Source: Roseibacillus persicicus (GTDB taxonomy: Bacteria > Verrucomicrobiota > Verrucomicrobiia > Verrucomicrobiales > Akkermansiaceae). Taken from it: DNA of 64,000 nucleotides. Below are positions 27,601 to 35,729 of the stretch, one piece after another. The notes under the pieces were generated by a model. The model was not told where the DNA came from. It made no database searches and saw only the letters and a list, made by a program, of their open reading frames with translations. The first letter of the stretch is position 1. Each line of letters begins with the position of its first letter. The position numbers and the translations under genes were made by a program. The stretch spans positions 153,695-217,694 of the forward strand of contig NZ_BMXI01000002.1 in the NCBI RefSeq assembly GCF_014651675.1, written 5' to 3'.

Positions 27601-27813
27601 CGAACGGTAGGTCTCATTGTTGAAGGTGAGGGTCAGAGTCGTTTCCACCAAGTCTTGATGGCGTTCGATCTCGACCGCGTATCGTTGGAGGTCGAGGGGA
27701 AAGGGGTTGTTGCGGGCATCGCGGCAGACAATCTGCGGAGCACGAATCTCAGCGCCGGAGATAGGAAAGAGGAGAACAAGGTGAAGGAGGCAAAGGGTGA
27801 GGCGGGAGATCAT
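24655..27813 (-). CDS. VIT and vWA domain protein with SLBB and TPR-like parts
   Basis: This 1052-residue secreted protein (signal LCLLHLVLLFPISGA) has a VIT domain (about 40-160: ATISGYALEVNGAFREAV, YPILGRSTKSVRISY), a vWA domain beginning KRVALLWDASRSMSE (about 265-420, DxSxS metal site), a helical middle, an SLBB-like segment (SIRGLVRKPGTIEFQGPTTL, about 660-735) and tetratricopeptide-like repeats (about 830-930). VIT plus vWA is known from inter-alpha-trypsin-inhibitor-like bacterial proteins. An SLBB element is unusual in such a protein. It is the third gene of a minus-strand operon and overlaps the preceding gene by 4 bases (ATGA). Confidence 0.85.
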   Translation of the reverse strand: MISRLTLCLLHLVLLFPISGAEIRAPQIVCRDARNNPFPLDLQRYAVEIERHQDLVETTLTLTFNNETYRSLEGELLLPLPEHATISGYALEVNGAFREAVAVEKKRARLAYETIKARRVDPGIVEKEADGIYRTRIYPILGRSTKSVRISYLEYLPITGPFPFRPTYNLAFNLTSEVDNISVLVKNPGEDLVTHPSLEFLKNSHGHLEAILQNKTLNGKLTIEATDPHHSVAATADRAGGLAYLTLNGQFNEDEQAPVPHPALKRVALLWDASRSMSETNFEKVLGYLDAFFQTHPNLTVSLSLLRNVREKGGEFQVRGGEWQELRKAIAGVTYDGSSNYSNLQTNNCDLNLLVTDGLATQLPPHTSFFKANTPYLALATRPISALHPLSSLTYQTGGRVLDLQNMEVAQAIALTRQRAFRLPLQSSNIRVYPLPSRAPFVHRFLLKERFGNKRKLKLALDEMKVTTETLPPRWLSHLYGVTELQRLESSDASPSQIIDHCEEYTLASDLTSLIVLENFADHIEFEIPPPEADLREKYYAKLKERRQQSEERLTYVWSEVLQRHRMKAPGIEVLIYNELSKIQKFNEAQRYAFQAEQLDPSVRKAFLDWEREAMQLLATRKEASKQAKIAPWKQELLRLRIASQELTQKVPAARSPLAVSIRGLVRKPGTIEFQGPTTLKQALVEAGASKREDLSRVSLYRSGTKKTYNTLSKAFRDFPLLPGDMVVVEGLNRSSSFADADPFANSDPFSSEEPVDRAAEFEGQPAVVENPSAGNLPAQEIPESIFTRDLNAFGVEAETSQEATESHFDPVPIAAQALDLFRKGEEAAAERHLSNIRELFPHRSSALRLEALCHWQMGELLKAETTLKEALEINGTDYLAANLIATIALHKGKDSVEKARQIYRRILNSAWGRDEFLAQTILLTDRNALLTGGPSTVMESKLPKDLRIVVTNLQPDPSFQLTIQDPTSFRTGHGEISPTGVVNISTVGLHEITDREVVAGEYQLEGRCDRDQLLVISTYEKFSSSQQKASHEVVLLQGGGDGQLLKAVSFD

Positions 27814-28490
27814 GATGGTGAGCGAACTTCGAGTAGTGAGGCGGTGAGAAAGAGAAGGATGCGGCGGACCGGATCCGCCGAGCCGTCATCCCGGCGTGGG
27901 GAGTAGATGGCAAAGAGTTGCGGCCGATTGGCCAAGAAAGTGAGACCGAGGTTTTGGCGATGGCTTTCGAAGACGGGCATCTTGAGGTCGGCGTTTCCGT
28001 AGTGATCTTTGTGCGGTATGACGACCTCTATTCGTTGGAGACTGACTTCGTCGGCAGCGAGCCTGAGGTCGATAAAATTGTTCGTTGTGATGCCGGGCTG
28101 GATTTCGAGAGTGAAGCCGGTGTTTCTCGTTTCGAACATTGTGGGCGTGGGAGGGCGATAGAACAGCCGCGTAAAGTCGGGTCGGTTTTGTCTGAGGTAG
28201 TCCCGCCAGCGTTCCGAACCCGGAGGGTCGTAGTCGCTTCGATAGATCATCTCCACGATGGACTCAGTCGTTGCGGTTTCGCCGGAGCGGGCCATGAGGA
28301 GTTCTGTGTTGTAGCGGCTGGCGCGCTTTTGCTCGATTTCCTTTAGGAGAAAGGAATAGGGCGTTCGGTGTTCGGTGACGCGGGGAAGGTTCCCGGCGGT
28401 GGTTTCAATAAAATCCAACTGCACCCGCACCATCTCGGCAGCCCACAGGGGACCAGCGAGTAGAAGGAAAAGACCAGTGAGCAAATGCAT
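27810..28490 (-). CDS. Secretin-gate-like secreted protein, paralogue 1
   Basis: This 226-residue secreted protein (signal MHLLTGLFLLLAGPLWAAE) shares blocks with the next gene: MARSGETATTESIVEMIY and PPTPTMFETRNTGFTLEIQP. The block FETRNTG...LEIQPGI, followed by FIDLRL, matches the start of the secretin C-terminal gate domain of type II secretion and type IV pilus secretins of this phylum. The pore-forming remainder and N0/N1 domains are absent. Function is unknown. Coupling to the VIT/vWA gene by ATGA suggests a joint complex. Confidence 0.75.
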   Translation of the reverse strand: MHLLTGLFLLLAGPLWAAEMVRVQLDFIETTAGNLPRVTEHRTPYSFLLKEIEQKRASRYNTELLMARSGETATTESIVEMIYRSDYDPPGSERWRDYLRQNRPDFTRLFYRPPTPTMFETRNTGFTLEIQPGITTNNFIDLRLAADEVSLQRIEVVIPHKDHYGNADLKMPVFESHRQNLGLTFLANRPQLFAIYSPRRDDGSADPVRRILLFLTASLLEVRSPS

Positions 28491-28501
28491 GGTCGGGAGG
28501 A

Positions 28502-29257
28502 CTAAAGTCCGGCTGTTAGAATATCAGCTCGGACAGAGAAGAGCAGTTTGCGTTGGTGGTCCGGTTTCCCGTCTTCGCCCTTCATCGAGGTCGTCCCGGC
28601 AAGGCAATATTGACCGTTGATGAGGGTGAGTCCGGTGTTGATGCGAGCGCTGGAAAAGAGCGGCATTTGAATGGGCGCTTTCCCGTGAACCCCATTCCAC
28701 TCCGACCAAATCTCGTTGCGAATGTGTTCAACCAATTCCGGGGCGAGACGAAGATCGATTGTTTTGTCGTCGGCTCCGATGGTGGGCTGAATCTCGAGAG
28801 TGGATCCCGTGTTCCGAGTCTCGAATGCGGTGGGAGTAGGGGGCGTGGCGACCATCTTGGCTATCTCCATCGCTTGTCCGGTATCCTGATTGGAGCTGAT
28901 TTCGTTGGGCACCTCGGACGGCTCGTACTCTTTCGGATAGATGTATTCCAAGATTCCCTCCGTGGTCGCGGTTTCGCCGGAGCGGGCGATGATGAACTGG
29001 GTTTCCTGGTGCTTGGCCGTGCCTGCTTCCACCAGCTTGCCAACTGTTTCGCGCAGGTCACCATCGTTGGCCGACTTGCGGGGTTCGGCGAGGAGTTTGG
29101 TCAACTCGGGCAGGGGGACTTCGATATACTCCACCATAACGCGAATCTGTTTCGGCAAGTTCAAGTGCTCTCCCAAGGGGTCGAAGTCTTCAGCATTTTG
29201 AGCAAGGGAAGAGGTGGCTAAAGTGAGAGAACAGAGAGCGAGCAAAGTGTGTTTCAT
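28502..29257 (-). CDS. Secretin-gate-like secreted protein, paralogue 2
   Basis: This 251-residue protein (signal MKHTLLALCSLTLATSSLAQ) starts like a secretin N-domain (IRVMVEYIEVPLPELTKLL), carries IARSGETATTEGILEYIY, then PPTPTAFETRNTGSTLEIQP, KTIDLRLAPELVEH, MPLFSSARINTGLTL and a glycine-rich end. These blocks follow the order in secretin C-domains but there is no room for a barrel lip. I read it as a free-standing relative of a secretin. It is the first gene of the operon, 11 bases before paralogue 1. No pilus or secretion genes lie next to it. Confidence 0.75.
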   Translation of the reverse strand: MKHTLLALCSLTLATSSLAQNAEDFDPLGEHLNLPKQIRVMVEYIEVPLPELTKLLAEPRKSANDGDLRETVGKLVEAGTAKHQETQFIIARSGETATTEGILEYIYPKEYEPSEVPNEISSNQDTGQAMEIAKMVATPPTPTAFETRNTGSTLEIQPTIGADDKTIDLRLAPELVEHIRNEIWSEWNGVHGKAPIQMPLFSSARINTGLTLINGQYCLAGTTSMKGEDGKPDHQRKLLFSVRADILTAGL

Positions 29258-29316
29258 GCCCTATCACTGCAAGCGATCCTGTTAGCCTAGACAAGCTCAA
29301 ACCTTTGCTCGGCTTG

Positions 29317-29877
29317 CTATGGGAAAGGCCGGCTGAGGTGGGGGCTGTCCGCCAGGCCGTAGCGCCAGGGGAGTTCGGTGGCCTTGGAGATGCCGATGCG
29401 GGGACCGGTTAGGATCTCGGGAGCACTGGAGCGAGGACTGAGTGTGAAGGGCTTGCCGCGAAAGTCTTGTTCGTGATGTTCGGGACCGATTCCGAGGGCG
29501 ATGGAGAGTTTGCCCGGGCCCGAGCAGAGGTCGGTGAGCTTGCTCTTTTTGCGCCGCTCTTTCATCAGTTCGATCCCGGTGAGAGGTTCGAGCGCGCGGA
29601 TGAGCACAAAGCCGCGTTCCCCGTCGGGGGCTTGCACCAGTATATTAGCCAGCCAGTAGACTCCATAGTTCAGATAGATATAGGCGGTGCCGGGCGCATG
29701 CTTTTCCACAAACTCCCGCGCGTGTCGGCGGATAAAGGTGTGGCAGGCTTCGTCATTGATCTCGGAGTAGGCTTCGGTTTCCACAATGAGCCCCGAGGTG
29801 GTCCCATGGGTGAGTGTCGCGCCAATGAGCAGCCTTGCGATCTCGGTTGGGCGAGCGCGAAAGAAGTCCTCGTTCAT
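29317..29877 (-). CDS. DNA-3-methyladenine glycosylase (AAG/MPG family)
   Basis: This 186-residue enzyme has the MPG core: LIVETEAYSEINDEACH with the catalytic glutamate, GTAYIYLNYGVYWLANIL, GFVLIRALEPL and DLCSGPGKLSIALGI. It removes alkylated purines such as 3-methyladenine from DNA to begin base excision repair. Length fits the bacterial family. It stands alone between the secretin-like operon and the PEP-CTERM gene. Confidence 0.94.
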   Translation of the reverse strand: MNEDFFRARPTEIARLLIGATLTHGTTSGLIVETEAYSEINDEACHTFIRRHAREFVEKHAPGTAYIYLNYGVYWLANILVQAPDGERGFVLIRALEPLTGIELMKERRKKSKLTDLCSGPGKLSIALGIGPEHHEQDFRGKPFTLSPRSSAPEILTGPRIGISKATELPWRYGLADSPHLSRPFP

Positions 29878-29949
29878 ATTCTGATGAAAACACTCATGCG
29901 CTCGCCTGAGGAATAGGCAAATGGCTTTTCACCCGTCCAGCTATCGCAA

Positions 29950-29985
29950 AAAAAACTCCAACCGCACAGGCGGTTGGAGTGATGA
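29950..29985 (-). terminator. Strong rho-independent terminator after the PEP-CTERM gene
   Basis: ACTCCAACCGC (29955-29965) pairs perfectly with GCGGTTGGAGT (29970-29980) around a four-base loop. On the minus strand the stem is followed by a run of eight T, ideal for the gene at 30014-30823. Confidence 0.9.
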
Positions 29986-30013
29986 AATGGGAGGGGTTGC
30001 TTTCGGGAATCGC

Positions 30014-30823
30014 CTACAGCGTTCTCCGACGGCGAAGAGTCATCATCGAACCCAGGGCGAGGAGCGCCATGCTGCTGGGCTCGGGGATGACGGTGTAGTC
30101 GACCACCAGGTTGGGCGCAAACTCTTGGGAAGCCTGGGTGTTGATGGTCGCGAAGCGGGTTTGGGCAGCGCTCGCGTCGCCAGCACTGCTATCCCAAGTG
30201 ACGAGCAGGTTGGGGGCCGCGGAGGGATCGGATAGCCAGTCGTTCAGTTCGCTTCCGCTCAAAGGGACGGTGAATTTGGTGTCACCGATCGCGCTGCCTC
30301 CTCCCACGGTGTAGGAGGATGTGAGCGAGCCAAAAACTTGTTGGCCAGCGGTTCCGACATTGTTGTTGCCGGCTCCCGTGGAAGCAGCCCAATCGGCTCC
30401 GGTGCTTTCGATTTTGTCGCTCCAAGAGCTGACCCCGTTTCCGCCGTTGTCAGGTCCATTCAAGGTCGCCCAATCGGTATTGCCGGCAGCAAGTCGGGAG
30501 AAAAGCAGGGTGGTCGAATTCCAGTTGTTCGTGGTGTTCCAGAGTTCGAGGGTGACGCTGTTGACGATGACGGTGCCGTTCGTGATTCCTGACTGGATCG
30601 CGGGATCCAAGGCTGCGAATTGGACCAGCCCGTTTCGTCTTTGACCGATGCCGCCATCAGCAGTGCCCCACAGGGTGTCTGCCCGACCGTATTGGCCCAC
30701 CGCATTGCCAGAATTTCTCACCAGACCCGAGTGATCTGCGGTGGCGTCCAAGGTGACGACCACGGCTTCAGCCGAGGTTGCCGCAGCAAGGAGAGTTAGT
30801 AATGAATAATTGCGAAGTTTCAT
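30014..30823 (-). CDS. PEP-CTERM sorting-domain secreted protein (DNRLRE-like)
   Basis: This 269-residue protein has a signal peptide (SLLTLLAAATSAEA) and ends with a PEP-CTERM tripartite tail: VIPEPSSMALLALGSM then TLRRRR. The body (VTLDATADHSGLVRN...GQYGRADTLWG, and FSRLAAGNTDW) resembles DNRLRE/surface-display domains of this phylum. The tail directs recognition by an exosortase, which is not encoded in this window. Proteins of this type are often exported with an exopolysaccharide matrix, which agrees with the locus at 12-24 kb. Confidence 0.9.
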   Translation of the reverse strand: MKLRNYSLLTLLAAATSAEAVVVTLDATADHSGLVRNSGNAVGQYGRADTLWGTADGGIGQRRNGLVQFAALDPAIQSGITNGTVIVNSVTLELWNTTNNWNSTTLLFSRLAAGNTDWATLNGPDNGGNGVSSWSDKIESTGADWAASTGAGNNNVGTAGQQVFGSLTSSYTVGGGSAIGDTKFTVPLSGSELNDWLSDPSAAPNLLVTWDSSAGDASAAQTRFATINTQASQEFAPNLVVDYTVIPEPSSMALLALGSMMTLRRRRTL

Positions 30824-31077
30824 TGGTTTGGTTCTTAGGATTGTTTAGGTTCGTGGTCTTTGCTGGCCGGATCGATCGATACAAGCCACAGAGACTCTAG
30901 GGTTAACTGCTCCTCCTTGAAAAAATTGGAACGAAAACGTCAATTTTTTGTATAAAACGGGAGACGTGTGAGGAGCGTTGGGGCCGGCGCCTTATCTCTC
31001 GCGGATAAGAGTCGGGGCGCGGCTCAGACCGACGCGGTTGAGCATCCCGCCGTCGACGAACTCCCTTTTGTAGAGGC

Positions 31078-32295
31078 TCAGCTGCTCAAGACATCGTCCC
31101 CTCGGCCGTATCGCAAAATGCTTTCGGCTAGAGCGGGATTGGCGGAGGCCCAGAGGTCGTCGAAGAAGATCCAATGCTTCACCGTTTCCGTCTTCAGGGG
31201 GGAAGGAGGTCGGCCGGAGGCAATTTCGGTGAAGAGGACTTGTTTGAGATGGGGAGTCGTTTGAAAGATGCTTTCGCCGGAGGAATAGGTCCAAAAGGAA
31301 TGCGGGCTCGTCTCCCCGGCCTTGCAGGCAATCTGCCGAATCTTATCCAATTGGGTGCGGACGGTTTCGGTGTCGGTGGTGAGCGCTTCGGGCTTCTTGG
31401 AGCGCTCTCTGATCGTTTGAAAAGTCCGCGGAAACCAACCGGCGAGTTCGCTGTTAACCTCGTCGAATTTGGCGAGGGCTTGGTCGAAAGAGTGTTCTTC
31501 GGCGAAGATGGCAAAGGCCCGGAGAAGGATGAGATTGTCCGACCAGGCTGACTCGATGATCTCGTAGCCGTCGTAGCCGTCGTAGCCGTCGTAGCCGTCG
31601 TAGCCGTCGTAGCCGAACTGCACCGCATGCTCCGCCAACCAGGGTCCTAGGTTCGGCAGCCGAGTGGGCACCCGGAAGCAGCCGTCGATATCCGTGATGG
31701 TCATGCCATCCGAGCTGGAGAAAAAGCAGCAGTAGGTGGCCCCGTCGGTCTTGTCTTCACTCGGGACGATACTTTGGACGGGGAAGGGTTGCGCCCAGTC
31801 CGGGGATCCGACCTCGGAGGGAAGTTCCACCGGCTTGTGGATGAGAAAGCTCGTTCGCTCGGGATACTTGTTAGAAAAGTCGTCATCGAATAGATACCAG
31901 GCCAGATCGATCTCGTCGTCATTGGTATCGGCTTGGATCGCGGACTCGAACATTGCGATCGACCCTTCAGAGAATTGGCCTTCGAAGGAGGAGATGAACT
32001 CTTCCACGTCCCTCAGGCTTTCGGGACGGTCCCGATCCAGCATTGCGAAAAGGAATTGCAAGAAGTCATAGAAGTTGCCTCCAAAGACCTCTGCCCGTTG
32101 CCGCACGATCTCATCGCACCATTCCCAATCATCCTCTGGATCGGCTTGGGCGAGTTTGGGTTCCGCCGCGATGAGCTCTTCGCGGGTGAGCCAATATTTC
32201 TGGAACCACGCGAGCAAGTTTTCGCAATCAGGGAACTCGACGATGCGCTTTCCGTGAGGCTTCTCGTATTCGCTTCGGCAGACAAAGTAGACCAT
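31078..32295 (-). CDS. Hypothetical cytoplasmic protein with in-frame YDG tandem repeat
   Basis: I choose ATG 32295 (MVYFVCRSEYEKPHGK); the longer frame to 32319 is less likely. The 405-residue product is acidic with no signal or membrane helix. I do not recognise a family. Its middle carries GYDGYDGYDGYDGYDGY, encoded by five copies and one partial copy of a nine-base unit, so copy-number changes would lengthen the protein without shifting frame. Between 30824 and 31077 I see only a short minus-strand continuation with no start. Confidence 0.7.
   Translation of the reverse strand: MVYFVCRSEYEKPHGKRIVEFPDCENLLAWFQKYWLTREELIAAEPKLAQADPEDDWEWCDEIVRQRAEVFGGNFYDFLQFLFAMLDRDRPESLRDVEEFISSFEGQFSEGSIAMFESAIQADTNDDEIDLAWYLFDDDFSNKYPERTSFLIHKPVELPSEVGSPDWAQPFPVQSIVPSEDKTDGATYCCFFSSSDGMTITDIDGCFRVPTRLPNLGPWLAEHAVQFGYDGYDGYDGYDGYDGYEIIESAWSDNLILLRAFAIFAEEHSFDQALAKFDEVNSELAGWFPRTFQTIRERSKKPEALTTDTETVRTQLDKIRQIACKAGETSPHSFWTYSSGESIFQTTPHLKQVLFTEIASGRPPSPLKTETVKHWIFFDDLWASANPALAESILRYGRGDDVLSS
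31564..31615 (-). repeat. Nine-base tandem repeat inside the hypothetical gene
   Basis: The unit gtagccgtc repeats five times with a partial sixth copy (seven bases). It encodes (YDG)n in the minus-strand gene. Perfect copies suggest a recent slippage expansion. Confidence 0.95.
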
Positions 32296-32355
32296 GATTC
32301 CAGAGCAAAGCCTTGGCAAAAACCAAGGCTTGTCAAGGTCCGGTCTCCTGGGGGG

Positions 32356-33993
32356 CTAGGCGTATGCGTGGTCGCGGAAGACGAGGTGCTCGTTGCGCTC
32401 GTGGAGGCTCTTGACGAGGTATTTGGCCGGTAGCAGCACCACCCATTGACCGTCTTGGTCACGGGCCACGACGCTGCCGGAGGGGAGCAGCACTTGCGGT
32501 GGGTCGCGGTCGCTGCGTCCCTTTTGCGGCTCCTTCTCCTCGAACCATTGCACCACGGTCCAGGAGGGGGGCTCTTGGCGGGTTTCCACTTGGTATTCGG
32601 AGAGGAGGCGGGCTTGCAGGACCTCGAACTGCAGGGGGCCCACAGCTCCTAACAGTGGAACGGCCTGCGCACTGTTGTGGACCTGATAGGCTTGCGCCAC
32701 CCCTTCCTTCATCAACTGCTCCATGCCGGCGCGGTAGCGTTTGATGTTGGAGGTGTCGTTGTTGAGGATGTAGGTGAAGCACTCGGGGGTGAAGCGCGGC
32801 ATCTCGTTGTAGGTGACCTTGGGGTCGCTGGTGAGGGTGTCGCCGATGAGGAAATCGTAGTTGCCGACGAGGGCGAGAATGTCTCCCGCATAGGCGGTGT
32901 CGAGGGTTTCGCGATCCTGTCCAAAGAGCTTTTGCGCACTGGCGAGGCGCACCTTTTTCCCAGTCCGCTGGTCGACGACTTGCATGTCGCGCTCGAAGAT
33001 GCCGGAGACGATGCGAACGAAGACCGCGCGGTCGCGATGGCGGGGATTCATGTTGGCCTGAATCTTAAAGACGAAGCCCGAAAAGCTGTCGGTGTTCGGG
33101 GCAATCATCTCCTCATTGCTCACCCGACCCGCAGGAGGAGGCGCCATCTCGAGAAAGCTCTCGAGCATGTTTTGCACCCCGAAGTTGTTCATCGCACTAC
33201 CGAAGTAGATGGGCATTTGCTCGCCAGCCAACACGCGCTCGAGGTCGAGAGGTTCGGTCAGCTCGTCGAGCATCTCCACCTCCTGCACCACGGTCTCGTG
33301 GAGCTCGTCGCTGAGGGCCTCGCGCACTTTGTCGTCCTCGATGCCGGCCACTTCGAGCGGAGCTTTGAAGGCTCCATGCGAGGTGCGCTCGAAGAGATTT
33401 ACTTCGCCCTTTTGCCGGTCGAAGACGCCCTTGAAGCGCGGCCCATCACCGAGGGGCCAGTTGACGGGGGCGGGGGCGAGCTTGAGCACGTCTTCCAGCT
33501 CGTCCATCAGCTCCAGGGGAGGACGGGAAGGGCGGTCCATCTTGTTGATAAAGACAAAAATGGGCACGCCGCGACGACGGCAGACCTCGAAGAGTTTGAG
33601 GGTCTGGGCCTCGATACCTTTACCCGCATCGATGACCATCACCGCCGCATCGACGGCGGAAAGCACGCGGTAGGTGTCCTCGGAAAAGTCGTGGTGACCC
33701 GGGGTGTCGAGGAGATTGACGCAGTGACCGTTGTATTCGAACTGCAGCACGGTGGACGATACCGAGATGCCCCGCTCCTTCTCCATCGCCATCCAGTCAC
33801 TGGAGGTCGAGCGCTGTTCTTTCTTGGAGGTCACGCTACCGGCCAAGCCAATGGCACCCCCGTAGAGCAGGAGCTTTTCGGTGAGGGTGGTCTTACCGGC
33901 ATCGGGGTGGGAAATGATCGCAAAGGTGCGGCGTCGCGCGATCTCCTTCGCGGCGGCGGCGGGAACGGGGTTGGTGAGAGCTGAAGTGGTCAA
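32356..33993 (-). CDS. prfC: Peptide chain release factor 3
   Basis: The TTG at 33993 (TTSALTNPVPAA) gives 545 residues, close to the usual RF3 length; the frame reaches 34173 but that extension overlaps the divergent ilvA start and has no domain. GTPase motifs are ISHPDAGKTTLTEKL (P loop), DTPGHHDFSEDTYR (G3) and FINKMDRP (G4), with domains II and III following (GPLQFEVLQARL). RF3 recycles RF1/RF2 from the ribosome after termination. The gene is divergent from ilvA. Confidence 0.93.
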   Translation of the reverse strand: MTTSALTNPVPAAAAKEIARRRTFAIISHPDAGKTTLTEKLLLYGGAIGLAGSVTSKKEQRSTSSDWMAMEKERGISVSSTVLQFEYNGHCVNLLDTPGHHDFSEDTYRVLSAVDAAVMVIDAGKGIEAQTLKLFEVCRRRGVPIFVFINKMDRPSRPPLELMDELEDVLKLAPAPVNWPLGDGPRFKGVFDRQKGEVNLFERTSHGAFKAPLEVAGIEDDKVREALSDELHETVVQEVEMLDELTEPLDLERVLAGEQMPIYFGSAMNNFGVQNMLESFLEMAPPPAGRVSNEEMIAPNTDSFSGFVFKIQANMNPRHRDRAVFVRIVSGIFERDMQVVDQRTGKKVRLASAQKLFGQDRETLDTAYAGDILALVGNYDFLIGDTLTSDPKVTYNEMPRFTPECFTYILNNDTSNIKRYRAGMEQLMKEGVAQAYQVHNSAQAVPLLGAVGPLQFEVLQARLLSEYQVETRQEPPSWTVVQWFEEKEPQKGRSDRDPPQVLLPSGSVVARDQDGQWVVLLPAKYLVKSLHERNEHLVFRDHAYA

Positions 33994-34171
33994 GGGCAGG
34001 GCTCTGGTAGCGGGAACTGGCGCGATTGGCAACCTAGAGGTCTTTCCTTTGTGGAGGTCGGTTGGGTTGTCTTGGCAAAAGAACCGTGAATCCTTGGGCC
34101 GGGCAACACGCGCCGTTGGAAGATTCCAAATCCCCCTTGCACCCGAGACGAGTCGGGGTTCATCTTGCGCC

Positions 34172-35716
34172 ATGCCGAATGAGGAGCTGCCGATGGAGAG
34201 GCAATTGCGTCAGGAAATCCTTTTTGCGCGCGAGCGGGTCTATCGATTCGGGGTGGCAACGCCGCTGGAGCGTCTGATTTTGCCCGGGAAGGGCCCGGAG
34301 ATTTGGGTCAAACGGGAGGACCTTTCGGCGGTGAAATCCTACAAGTGGCGCGGCGCTTGCAATCGCATGGCCACTCTTTCTCCTGAGGAAAAGGCGCGGG
34401 GCGTGGTGACGGCTTCGGCGGGTAATCACGCCCAAGGCGTTGCCTTGGCATCGCGAATTCTGGGTGTGCAGGCGCGCGTCTACATGCCGCGCTCCACCCC
34501 CAAGGTGAAGCAAAACGCGGTGCGGCATCACGGGGGCGAATTCGTCGAGATTCAGCTCGCGGGCGATAGCTACGACGAGGCGGTTTCCGCCGCGCGGGCG
34601 GATGAGGCCGAGAGCGGAGCGGTCTATGTGCACGCCTATGACGACCTCAAGGTGATGGCAGGGCAGGGGACGCTGGCGGATGAAGTGGTGCTGTCGGGGC
34701 AAGGGCCTTTCGATGCGGCCTACTTGCAGATTGGGGGCGGGGGTATGGCGGCCGGGGTGTCCACTTGGCTGAAAACCTATTGGCCCGAGATCGAGATCGT
34801 GGGGGTGGAAGGCGAAGGACAGGCCTCGATGACGGCGGCGCTGACTGCGGGGGAGACGCAGACTTTGGAAAAAGTGGATCTGTTCTGCGACGGCACCGCG
34901 GTGAGAGAGGCGGGCGCGTTGCCGTTCGAGATTTGCCGCGAGTCCCTCGCACGCATGGAGACGGTGAGCAACACGGAGGTGGGCCAGGCAATTCGAACTC
35001 TTTGGGACGGGCTGCGGGCCATCTCGGAGCCTTCGGGAGCGATGGGTCTGGCGGCGGTGTTGAAGAATCGCGAGGCCTTGGTGGGCAAGAAGGTTCTCGT
35101 GGTGCTGTGTGGAGCCAATGTCGATTTTTTACAGTTGGGTCATATCGCGCAATCGATGGGCGCGGGGGCGAAAAGCAGCCGCACCTTGCGAGTCAATATT
35201 CCCGAGCGACCCGGGACGATGTTGAAGCTGCTGGATACCTGCTTCGAAGGGCTCGATATCGCGGACTTTCAGTATGGAAAAACTTCTGCGGACCAAGCTT
35301 GGCCGGCCTTTACCATCTCCGCCGATGACCAGAAGGTGTTGGAGGAGTTGCCTGAGAAAATGGAGGCGAACGGTTTCGCGTGGGAGGACCTCACGGGGGC
35401 GAGTGATATTTCTTTTAGGGCCATCGCCTTGCGCGAAGACTTGCTGTCTTTCCCAGCCTTTCTCAAACTGCATTTCTACGAGCGGGCGGGGGCGCTGCAT
35501 GACTTCTTGGATCGGCATATTCGAGGGAGCGCGAGCATGTGTTACTTCAACTATCGCCAAACTGGGGAGCGCATTGGACGGGCTTTGATCGGATTGGATT
35601 TTTCCTCGGCGGAAGAGCGTGAGCGTTTCCTTGCCACCATTCCCTCGCATGGGGATGGCTATCGACTTTGCGAACCGGTGGACGAAGCGACGCACCGTCG
35701 GTTGTTAGGCATCTAA
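34172..35716 (+). CDS. ilvA: Threonine dehydratase, biosynthetic type
   Basis: ATG 34172 (MPNEELPMERQ) is the likely start; ATG 34193 is possible. The 514-residue product is a fold-type II PLP enzyme with SAVKSYKWRGACN (PLP lysine), TASAGNHAQGVALAS and QIGGGGMAAGVSTW (the phosphate-binding glycine loop), then two ACT-like regulatory segments (about 330-515: VNIPERPGTMLKLLD, LHFYERAGALHDFLD). It deaminates threonine to 2-oxobutyrate in isoleucine synthesis and should be inhibited by isoleucine. It begins within the upstream frame of prfC on the opposite strand. Confidence 0.95.
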   Translation: MPNEELPMERQLRQEILFARERVYRFGVATPLERLILPGKGPEIWVKREDLSAVKSYKWRGACNRMATLSPEEKARGVVTASAGNHAQGVALASRILGVQARVYMPRSTPKVKQNAVRHHGGEFVEIQLAGDSYDEAVSAARADEAESGAVYVHAYDDLKVMAGQGTLADEVVLSGQGPFDAAYLQIGGGGMAAGVSTWLKTYWPEIEIVGVEGEGQASMTAALTAGETQTLEKVDLFCDGTAVREAGALPFEICRESLARMETVSNTEVGQAIRTLWDGLRAISEPSGAMGLAAVLKNREALVGKKVLVVLCGANVDFLQLGHIAQSMGAGAKSSRTLRVNIPERPGTMLKLLDTCFEGLDIADFQYGKTSADQAWPAFTISADDQKVLEELPEKMEANGFAWEDLTGASDISFRAIALREDLLSFPAFLKLHFYERAGALHDFLDRHIRGSASMCYFNYRQTGERIGRALIGLDFSSAEERERFLATIPSHGDGYRLCEPVDEATHRRLLGI

Positions 35717-35729
35717 CAGCGAGTGGGCG

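Noticed and set aside
30992-31077. Minus-strand coding tail (LYKREFVDGG...) after the YDG gene
   Set aside because: No start codon or family could be assigned; the open stretch is short and probably chance.
31564-31615. CRISPR-like array
   Set aside because: The unit is nine bases, has no spacers and codes for a (YDG) run in a protein.
33994-34173. N-terminal extension of RF3 to 34173
   Set aside because: It has no RF3 similarity and overlaps the ilvA start region; TTG 33993 fits the normal length.
34172-34174. Long upstream frame of ilvA from 33881
   Set aside because: It runs through prfC on the other strand and has no domain; the enzyme starts at MPNEELPM.
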